The notes under the pieces are model-generated. The model was not told the DNA's origin, did not search any database, and saw only the letters and a program-made list of their open reading frames with translations. This document shows positions 5,351-10,329 of a stretch of DNA of 10,329 nt, in pieces. Origin of the DNA: Lachnospiraceae bacterium UBA4317 (lineage in GTDB: Bacteria > Bacillota_A > Clostridia > Lachnospirales > Lachnospiraceae). Numbering within the stretch: the first letter of the stretch is position 1; each line of letters starts with the position of its first letter. The translations under genes and the position numbers were made by a program. The DNA lies in contig DGUF01000097.1 of the NCBI GenBank assembly GCA_002394525.1, positions 1 to 10,329 on the forward strand, given 5' to 3'.

Positions 5351-5612
5351 CCCGTGGCTTCAGCTGCGGGATACGCGCGCAAAAAAAGGAAACCTGCTTC
5401 ATCGTGGGTACTAGCCCTCGATGAAGAATAAACGCTCCGCAACAAACCGGAGGTTTGCCGGATGCACCCCGCGAGCGGTGTGGAAGATGTTGACATGTCG
5501 TTGGAAAACAGGACATGTCAGCCAGCACGCGGGGCGTAAGACTCGCGTGCTGGACTGGAAATGTTTCCGGTGTTTTAAACGGTCAAAAGATTTGTCCGGC
5601 TGTTGCAGCCGG
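5351..5612 (+). other. Hairpin-rich gene-free region upstream of rnz
   Basis: The 311 bases between rimI and rnz hold no convincing gene but at least six or seven consecutive stem-loops. They are CCCGTGGC/GCTGCGGG (5351-5370, loop TTCA), CTTCATCG/CGATGAAG (5397-5426, with an inner GGG/CCC), CAAACC/GGTTTG (5443-5457), TGACATGTC/GACATGTCA (5491-5520), CCAGCACGCG/CGCGTGCTGG (5522-5553), ACTGGAA/TTCCGGT (5554-5571) and CCGGCTG/CAGCCGG (5596-5612). The last ends 2 bases before the AAGAAAGG of rnz. Such density suggests a structured RNA leader or a dispersed palindromic element. It matches no riboswitch or RNA family I can name. No clear promoter was found: a TTGACA at 5490 has no -10 partner. Confidence 0.55.
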
Positions 5613-5633
5613 TAAGAAAGGTTTTGAAAATAT

Positions 5634-6554
5634 ATGATCGATGTCTGTCTGCTCGGTACAGGCGGGATGATGCCCCTGCCCTACCGCTATTTGACCTCCC
5701 TGATGCTCCGTTACAACGGAAAGGGGATCATGGTGGACTGCGGCGAGGGGACCCAGGTGGCCCTCCGCAGAAAGGGCTGGAGCCCCAAACCCATTGATGT
5801 CATGCTTTTTACCCATTATCACGCGGACCATATCTCGGGCCTCCCGGGTATGCTGCTGACCATGGGAAACGCGGAGCGCACGGAGCCGCTTCTGATGGTG
5901 GGTCCCAAGGGGCTCTCCCGCGTAGTCAACAGCCTGCGGGTGATCGCCCCGGAGCTTCCCTTTGAGATCGAGTTTCTCGAGCTGACCGAGCGGGAGCAGG
6001 AGATCACCCTGCCCGGCGACAAGGATTTTCATATCCATGCCTTCCGGGTCAACCACAACGTCACCTGCTACGGCTACGCCTTTACCCTGGACCGGGCCGG
6101 CCGCTTCGACGCGGACCGGGCCAAGGCGCAGGGGATCCCCCTGAAGCTCTGGAACCGCCTGCAGAAGGGCGAGACCATCGAGACGGAGGAAGGCCTTTTC
6201 ACACCGGACATGGTCCTGGGGCCGGCCCGCAGGGGCCTGAAGCTGGTCTATACGACGGACACCCGGCCCTGCGACAATATCGTCAAATATGCCGCCGGCG
6301 CGGACCTTCTGATCTGCGAGGGCATGTACGGCGAGCCGGACAAGGCGGAAAAGGCGCGGGAGCACAAGCACATGACCTTCAAGGAGGCGGCCATGATCGC
6401 GAAAAAGGCCGGCCCGGCCCGGATGTGGCTGACCCACTACAGCCCCTCCCTCAACCACCCGGAGGACTTCATGGATGACGTCCGCAAAATCTTTCCGGCC
6501 GGCGTGGCCGCGAAGGACGGCAGGACTATCACCCTGGTCTTTGACAATGAGTGA
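5634..6554 (+). CDS. rnz: Ribonuclease Z (tRNA 3' endonuclease, metallo-beta-lactamase fold)
   Basis: RNase Z cleaves 3' trailers from tRNA precursors using two zinc ions. The 306-residue length is that of the short bacterial form. Metal-ligand motifs are all present: THYHADH (His61, His63, Asp65, His66), VNHNVTCYGY (His141), TTDTRP (Asp209), HMTFKEAA (His246) and LTHYS (His268). DCGEGTQVALR at 35-45 is the usual RNase Z lead-in. The first motif reads HYHADH rather than the common HLHGDH, which still keeps every ligand. AGAAAGG (5615-5621) lies 12 bases before the ATG, slightly far. The gene sits among t6A genes, a sensible tRNA-maturation grouping, but long structured spacers on both sides argue against tight operon coupling. 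Another metallo-hydrolase role is possible but less likely, given the GEGTQ and HMT motifs. Confidence 0.92.
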   Translation: MIDVCLLGTGGMMPLPYRYLTSLMLRYNGKGIMVDCGEGTQVALRRKGWSPKPIDVMLFTHYHADHISGLPGMLLTMGNAERTEPLLMVGPKGLSRVVNSLRVIAPELPFEIEFLELTEREQEITLPGDKDFHIHAFRVNHNVTCYGYAFTLDRAGRFDADRAKAQGIPLKLWNRLQKGETIETEEGLFTPDMVLGPARRGLKLVYTTDTRPCDNIVKYAAGADLLICEGMYGEPDKAEKAREHKHMTFKEAAMIAKKAGPARMWLTHYSPSLNHPEDFMDDVRKIFPAGVAAKDGRTITLVFDNE

Positions 6555-6600
6555 GAGGCCTCCCGGACGAAAACAGCCCCTCCGGAAGAAGATGCCCATA

Positions 6601-6741
6601 GATAAACGCCGCGGACAAACCCGTCGCGGATAAACCTGCCGCGGGCAAACTTCGCAGATAAACCTGCCGCGGATAAACCTGCCGCGGGCAAACCTGCAGC
6701 GGACAAACTTCGCAGATAAACCCGCCGCAGACAAACTGCAG
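6601..6741 (+). repeat. Ten-unit array of ~15-base direct repeats between rnz and tsaD
   Basis: Units begin at 6601, 6614, 6629, 6644, 6657, 6672, 6687, 6702, 6715 and 6730. The consensus is GATAAACCTGCCGCG. Units 5 and 6 are identical to unit 3; the others vary as GACAAAC or GGCAAAC starts, and three are 13 bases long. The adjacency of units without unique spacers and the imperfect copies rule out a CRISPR array. In one frame the 15-base units encode DKPAA pentapeptides, but the 13-base units break that frame and TAA stops follow, so I treat it as noncoding. It ends just before the tsaD promoter. Confidence 0.9.
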
Positions 6742-6749
6742 GTCATGAA

Positions 6750-6779
6750 TGGGCAGAAAACGGATAAATGGTGTATAAT
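6750..6779 (+). promoter_or_regulatory. Candidate promoter for tsaD
   Basis: A perfect -10 TATAAT (6774-6779) lies 18 bases after TGGGCA (6750-6755), which matches four of six -35 positions. Transcription would start near 6786, downstream of an ATG at 6745. This supports the internal start at 6841 for tsaD and suggests that tsaD can be expressed independently of rnz. Confidence 0.5.
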
Positions 6780-6840
6780 GACAAAGGGTCTGTCCCGGGA
6801 GGGACGGATCCGGCAGAAAAATACAGATAAGACAAATACT

Positions 6841-7872
6841 ATGACAGAGATAAAAAAAGATGTGACCATCCTTGCGATCGAATCCAGCTGCGACGAGACG
6901 GCGGCCTCCGTCGTGGTCGACGGGCGCAGGGTCCTCTCCAATGTGATCTCCTCCCAGATCGATATCCACACCCTCTACGGGGGCGTGGTGCCGGAGATCG
7001 CCTCCCGCAAGCACACGGAGCGCGTCACCCAGGTCATCCGCCAGGCGCTTGACGAAGCCGGCAGGAAGCTGGAGGACATGGACGCCATCGCGGTCACCTA
7101 CGGCCCGGGCTTGGTCGGCCCCCTCCTGATCGGAGTGTCAGCGGCCAAGGGCCTGAGCTTCGCGACCGGGATCCCCCTGATCGGGGTCCACCATATCGAG
7201 GGCCATATCAGTGCCAATTACATTGCGGAACCTTCTCTCGAGCCGCCCTTTGCCTGCCTGGTCGTCTCCGGCGGCCACACCCATCTGGTCCTGGTCAGGG
7301 ATTACGGGGAGTATGAGATCCTGGGCAGGACCCAGGATGACGCGGCCGGCGAGGCCTTCGACAAGGTAGCCCGCGAGATCGGCCTGGGCTATCCCGGCGG
7401 CCCCAAGATCGACAAGGCATCCAGAGAGGGAGACCCCCACGCGATCACCTTCCCGCGGGGCAAGGTCAGCGGGTCCCGCTACGACTTCAGCTTCAGCGGC
7501 ATGAAATCCGCGGTCCTCAACTATCTCAATACCAGCCGCATGAAGGGGATCACTGTAAACGTCCCCGATGTGGCGGCCTCCTTCCAGCAGGCAGTCGTGG
7601 ACGTCCTGGTCACCCATGCCGGGGACGCCATCGACCAGTACGGCCTGAAAAAATTTGCCCTGGCCGGCGGCGTGGCCTCCAACACAGCCCTGCGGGCCGG
7701 CATGAAAAAGATGTGCGAGGACAAGGGCGCGGCCTTTTTCTGTCCGCCTCCCATCCTGTGCACGGACAATGCCGCCATGATCGGCAGCGCCGCCTATTTT
7801 GAATACAGAAAGGGCGCCTTCTCCGGCCTCGACCTCAACGCCGTCCCCGGACTGCGCCTGGGGCAGAGATAG
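6841..7872 (+). CDS. tsaD: t6A synthase catalytic subunit TsaD
   Basis: TsaD transfers the threonylcarbamoyl group from threonylcarbamoyl-AMP to A37 of ANN-decoding tRNAs, working with TsaB and TsaE. The 343-residue length is standard. Motifs in order: [18 protein letters not shown] (8-25), [12 protein letters not shown] (47-58), the metal site HHIEGHI with His118 and His122, SGGHTHLV (143-150), [10 protein letters not shown] (166-175), YPGGPK (184-189), [11 protein letters not shown] (246-256), LAGGVASN (274-281) and [10 protein letters not shown] (306-315) with Asp309 completing the metal site. The start at 6841 gives [11 protein letters not shown], the usual family beginning, but has no strong ribosome binding site. 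Upstream in-frame ATGs at 6745 and 6778 overlap or precede the promoter -10. The catalytic subunit is separated from tsaE-tsaB by about 3.5 kb. Confidence 0.96.
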   Translation: MTEIKKDVTILAIESSCDETAASVVVDGRRVLSNVISSQIDIHTLYGGVVPEIASRKHTERVTQVIRQALDEAGRKLEDMDAIAVTYGPGLVGPLLIGVSAAKGLSFATGIPLIGVHHIEGHISANYIAEPSLEPPFACLVVSGGHTHLVLVRDYGEYEILGRTQDDAAGEAFDKVAREIGLGYPGGPKIDKASREGDPHAITFPRGKVSGSRYDFSFSGMKSAVLNYLNTSRMKGITVNVPDVAASFQQAVVDVLVTHAGDAIDQYGLKKFALAGGVASNTALRAGMKKMCEDKGAAFFCPPPILCTDNAAMIGSAAYFEYRKGAFSGLDLNAVPGLRLGQR

Positions 7873-8080
7873 GATACAGCCGGACAGTTACCGGAAATTG
7901 TAATAATAGTCACATAACAACAGAGCTTGCAGAAACAAGAAATCCGGAATACTTGATGGACTGTAAATCCTGGGAGAATGACCGGTGCGGGCTTCTGGAG
8001 TTCTTTTTGAGCGCGGGAAAGGTCCGCCCGGATCGCCGCGCCCCGAAAAGGGCCCAAAAAACGCGAAGGGAATCAATCTT
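7873..8080 (+). other. Spacer between tsaD and ispD
   Basis: No gene or clear terminator is seen. The first half is AT-rich, and the second is GC-rich with a GCGCGG/CCGCGC helix (8011-8016 with 8036-8041) shortly before ispD. TTGATG at 7953-7958 followed by GAGAAT at 7974-7979, with a TGG extension, is a poor promoter candidate because the spacing is only 15. A frame open from 7985 reads into ispD but adds residues with no family similarity. Confidence 0.35.
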
Positions 8081-8800
8081 ATGGAAAGCAGTAATGTAAA
8101 GTGCACCGCAGTCATGCTCGCGGCAGGTATGGGCCTGCGCATGGGAGGGGATATCCGGAAACAATACCTGATGCTGGGCGGCATGCCCATGTTTCTCCAT
8201 TCCATCAGAACCATGCAGGAGAGTGAATGCATCACGGACATTATCGTGATGGCCCACAGGGATGACGTCGACGTCGTCCGCGGACTCCTGGAGGAATATG
8301 GATATACAAAAAAACTCCGGAAGATCGCCGTGGGGGGAAAGGAGAGGGTCCATTCCGTCGCCATCGGCCTCGAGGCCATCGACTGGCCCTGCGACTACGT
8401 TTTTATCCACGACTGCGCCAGACCCTTCCTGAACCAGGAGACCATCTACCGCCTCTTTGAGACGGTGCAGAAGACAAACGCCTGCGTTGCGGGCGTGCCT
8501 GCCAAGGACACGGTCAAGATCGTGGACGATGACTGCAACGTCCAGAAGACACCCAACAGAGCCAGTGTCTGGATCGTCCAGACCCCCCAGGTCTTTTCCC
8601 TGGACCTGATCCGCAACGCCCACCGCAAGGCCCTGGCCCAGGAGGAATACCTGGCCTCACAGGGCATTGTCCTGACCGACGACGCCATGGTGGCGGAGCT
8701 GGCCGGAGACTGCCGGGTCCGCATGGTCATGGCAGACTACCGCAATATCAAGATCACCACCCCCGAAGACCTGGTCATCGGAGAGGCGTTTTTCGGGTGA
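8081..8800 (+). CDS. ispD: 2-C-methyl-D-erythritol 4-phosphate cytidylyltransferase
   Basis: IspD condenses CTP with methylerythritol 4-phosphate in the MEP route to isoprenoids. The 239-residue protein has the nucleotide-binding start VMLAAGMGLRMG (11-22) with RKQYL (26-30), VGGKERVHSVAIGLEA (84-99), and HDCARP (110-115), where the family most often has HDGARP or HDAARP. GVPAKDTVKIV follows at 138-148, then VQTPQVF (166-172), TDDA (199-202) and RNIKITTPEDL (221-231). All catalytic regions are present. GAAGGG (8065-8070) lies 10 bases before the ATG. It follows tsaD after about 200 bases and is separated from dnaE by repeat arrays. The related sugar-nucleotide enzyme TarI has a similar fold, but no teichoic-acid genes are adjacent and the NIKITTPEDL ending is shared, so IspD is preferred with slight reservation. 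Confidence 0.88.
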   Translation: MESSNVKCTAVMLAAGMGLRMGGDIRKQYLMLGGMPMFLHSIRTMQESECITDIIVMAHRDDVDVVRGLLEEYGYTKKLRKIAVGGKERVHSVAIGLEAIDWPCDYVFIHDCARPFLNQETIYRLFETVQKTNACVAGVPAKDTVKIVDDDCNVQKTPNRASVWIVQTPQVFSLDLIRNAHRKALAQEEYLASQGIVLTDDAMVAELAGDCRVRMVMADYRNIKITTPEDLVIGEAFFG

Positions 8801-8812
8801 CAGTTGTTAAAT

Positions 8813-8911
8813 GATAGCTGTTAGCTGTTAGCCATTAGCCATTAGCTGTTAGCTCTGTTTCTGGAAATTTGCATTTAAAAGCTAATAGCTAAAAGCTTAA
8901 AGCCAAAAGCT
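8813..8911 (+). repeat. Two 7-base repeat arrays forming a long inverted structure
   Basis: Six tandem heptamers of the form NWTAGCY run from 8813 to 8854 (GATAGCT, GTTAGCT, GTTAGCC, ATTAGCC, ATTAGCT, GTTAGCT). After a 22-base unique stretch, five heptamers of the form WAWAGCY run from 8877 to 8911 (AAAAGCT, AATAGCT, AAAAGCT, TAAAGCC, AAAAGCT). TTAGCTGTTAGCT (8842-8854) is complementary to AGCTAATAGCTAA (8880-8892) with one G-T wobble, a 13-pair stem over a 25-base loop. The element fills the ispD-dnaE spacer and ends 15 bases before the dnaE ribosome binding site. There is no T-tract after the stem. Confidence 0.9.
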
Positions 8912-8935
8912 GCCACCCCCCTGCTTGGAGGAGCT

Positions 8936-10329
8936 ATGTCTTTCGCGCATCTTCACGTCCACACGGAGTATTCGCTCCTGGACGGTTCCAATAAGATTTC
9001 CGAGTACGTCAGCCGGGTCAGGGACCTGGGCATGACGGCTGCGGCCATTACCGATCACGGCGTCATGTACGGCGTGATCGATTTTTATAAGGCGGCAAAA
9101 GCGGCCGGGATCAAGCCCATCATCGGCTGTGAGGTCTACGTGGCGCCCGGCTCCCGCAAAGACCGCGAGGCCAGCCACGGGGAGGACCGCTACTATCACC
9201 TGATCCTGCTGGCGGAAAACAATACAGGCTATGCCAACCTCATGAAGATCGTGAGCCGGTCCTTCACGGAGGGCTTTTATTATAAGCCCCGTGTCGACAT
9301 GGAACTGCTCAGGGAGTTTCATGAGGGCCTGATCGCCTGCTCGGCCTGTCTGGCCGGCGAGGTGGCCAGGGAGATCGTTCGCGGCAATCCCCAGGGAGCC
9401 CGGGAGGCGGCCAGGCGCTATCTGGATATATTCGGGGATGGCAATTATTTCCTGGAGCTGCAGGACCACGGCTATCCCGACCAGCAGACGGTCAACGCCG
9501 AGCTCCTGCGCATGAGCCGGGAGATGGGGATCCCCCTTGTCGCGACCAATGACTGCCACTACACCTATGCGGAGGACGCGGAGGCCCACGATATCCTCCT
9601 CTGCGTCCAGACCGGCAAAAAGCTGGCCGATGAGAACCGCATGCGATATCCCGGCGGCCAGTTCTATGTCAAGAGCGAGGAGGAGATGCGGACCCTCTTC
9701 CCCTATGCCCGGCAGGCCCTGGACAACACCCAGCGCATAGCGGACCGCTGCAACGTGGAGATCGAGTTCGGCGTCACCAGACTCCCGCATTTCGATGTGC
9801 CGGAGGGATATGATTCCTGGACCTATCTCAACAAGCTCTGCCGGGACGGCATGGAGCGGCGCTGGCCCGGGATCTTCGAGGCAGAAAAAAACAGCCCGGC
9901 CGGCAGTCCGGAAAACTCTTCCGGAAAAAGCCCGGAAAGCAGTCCGGAAGACCCTTCCGGAAACAGCCTTGCCGGCAGCATGGAAAACTCTTCCGGAAAA
10001 AGCCCGGAAAGCAGTCCGGAAGAGAACCGGGCGGAAGAAAAGGGCGGACCGCGTCTTTTCTCGGGCATGACGGCCGCGGACCTTCTCTCCAGGCTGGACT
10101 ACGAGCTGGGGACCATCCGCCAGATGGGCTATGTCGACTATTTCCTGATCGTCTGGGACTATATCAATTTTTCCAGGGAGCACGGGATCATGGTCGGGCC
10201 CGGGCGCGGGAGCGCTGCGGGATCCATCGTCGCCTACTCACTGGGGATCACCGATATCGACCCCATCCGCTACAACCTCCTCTTTGAGCGTTTCCTCAAC
10301 CCCGAGCGTGTGTCCATGCCCGATATCGA
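8936..10329 (+). CDS. dnaE: DNA polymerase III alpha subunit DnaE (5' part; runs off the window)
   Basis: This is a C-family replicative polymerase. The visible 464 codons start [20 protein letters not shown], the PHP domain with its His-X-His metal motif. ITDHGVMYG and [11 protein letters not shown] follow, then [34 protein letters not shown] and VATNDCHYT. The palm domain begins with [20 protein letters not shown] and [19 protein letters not shown]. The window ends inside SMPDI, right at the catalytic aspartate region (Asp463). GGAGG (8927-8931) lies 4 bases before the ATG. The frame is open throughout. Between PHP and palm, where relatives have a short link, residues 319-372 form a Ser/Pro/Glu-rich insert with a 24-residue tandem repeat. 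Because the active-site and core motifs on both sides remain in frame, the gene appears functional. It is DnaE-type and not PolC: it has no N-terminal OB or exonuclease insert. Confidence 0.96.
   Translation, partial: MSFAHLHVHTEYSLLDGSNKISEYVSRVRDLGMTAAAITDHGVMYGVIDFYKAAKAAGIKPIIGCEVYVAPGSRKDREASHGEDRYYHLILLAENNTGYANLMKIVSRSFTEGFYYKPRVDMELLREFHEGLIACSACLAGEVAREIVRGNPQGAREAARRYLDIFGDGNYFLELQDHGYPDQQTVNAELLRMSREMGIPLVATNDCHYTYAEDAEAHDILLCVQTGKKLADENRMRYPGGQFYVKSEEEMRTLFPYARQALDNTQRIADRCNVEIEFGVTRLPHFDVPEGYDSWTYLNKLCRDGMERRWPGIFEAEKNSPAGSPENSSGKSPESSPEDPSGNSLAGSMENSSGKSPESSPEENRAEEKGGPRLFSGMTAADLLSRLDYELGTIRQMGYVDYFLIVWDYINFSREHGIMVGPGRGSAAGSIVAYSLGITDIDPIRYNLLFERFLNPERVSMPDI
9890..10021 (+). 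repeat. 72-base in-frame tandem repeat inside dnaE
   Basis: Copy 1 spans 9890-9961 and copy 2 starts at 9962, matching through 10021. A 41-base block (9910-9950 and 9982-10022) is identical in both. The shared peptide core is [13 protein letters not shown]. Within each copy the shorter motif TCCGGAA recurs, so the array may have grown from a smaller CCGGAA-based unit. The 24-codon period preserves the reading frame. Confidence 0.93.

Noticed and set aside
5490..5518. Promoter from the TTGACA at 5490
   Set aside because: There is no -10-like hexamer at 16-18 bases; the hexamer is part of a perfect hairpin arm.
6601..6741. CRISPR array
   Set aside because: Units are about 15 bases, directly adjacent and imperfect, with no unique spacers and no cas genes nearby.
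6745..6840. N-terminal extension of tsaD from ATG 6745
   Set aside because: It would start upstream of the -10 box at 6774 and adds 32 residues not found in TsaD proteins.
5583..6971. A 462-codon open frame on the minus strand opposite rnz
   Set aside because: It lies antisense to a clear RNase Z with all metal ligands. Its composition is a mirror of the high-GC codons of rnz, and its end is low-complexity translation of the 15-base repeats.
8813..8911. CRISPR or insertion-sequence terminal repeats
   Set aside because: The period is 7 bases without spacers, and no transposase or target-site duplication is visible around it.
8897..10183. A 428-codon open frame on the minus strand opposite dnaE
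   Set aside because: It is antisense to the unmistakable PHP and palm motifs of DnaE. Its repeated [13 protein letters not shown] peptide is the reverse reading of the dnaE tandem repeat.

Overview
The window looks like chromosome from a GC-rich Gram-positive anaerobe of the class Clostridia, most likely Lachnospiraceae. The grounds are an FMN-riboswitch-controlled ECF riboflavin transporter, strong AGGAGG-type ribosome binding sites, sigma-A promoters with extended -10 boxes, and a t6A/RimI/RNase Z/TsaD neighbourhood typical of Firmicutes. This assignment is inference from content and style; no database was searched. All genes are on the + strand.

Layout. Bases 1-505 hold an FMN riboswitch, a long structured leader and an intrinsic terminator ahead of ribU (506-1267). 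A gene-free stretch with nested inverted repeats and a good promoter leads to rpiB (1643-2071). A perfect hairpin and a terminator separate rpiB from tsaE-tsaB (2192-3389). A secreted tandem-domain protein with its own promoter (3626-4435) sits between tsaB and rimI (4711-5322). About 310 gene-free bases packed with hairpins precede rnz (5634-6554). A 15-base repeat array separates rnz from tsaD (6841-7872). ispD follows (8081-8800), then two heptamer repeat arrays, then the first 464 codons of dnaE (8936 to the window edge).

How the genes work together. tsaE, tsaB and tsaD encode three of the four bacterial t6A37 tRNA-modification proteins; the fourth, TsaC, is not in the window. rimI encodes the ribosomal S18 N-acetyltransferase that often travels with them, and rnz encodes the tRNA 3'-end nuclease. 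This is therefore a translation and tRNA-maturation neighbourhood, unusually interrupted by a lower-GC gene for a secreted protein. ribU (riboflavin uptake), rpiB (pentose phosphate pathway), ispD (MEP isoprenoid pathway) and dnaE (replication) are housekeeping neighbours.

The most unusual theme is repeat expansion. Two conserved enzymes, RimI and DnaE, carry in-frame tandem-repeat insertions (3 x 42 bases and about 2 x 72 bases) where their families normally have short loops. Two intergenic regions carry other short-period arrays (about 15 bases and 7 bases). I did not find a defence system, mobile element, CRISPR array, tRNA or rRNA. The best candidates for something undescribed are the hairpin-rich rimI-rnz spacer and the repeat families.
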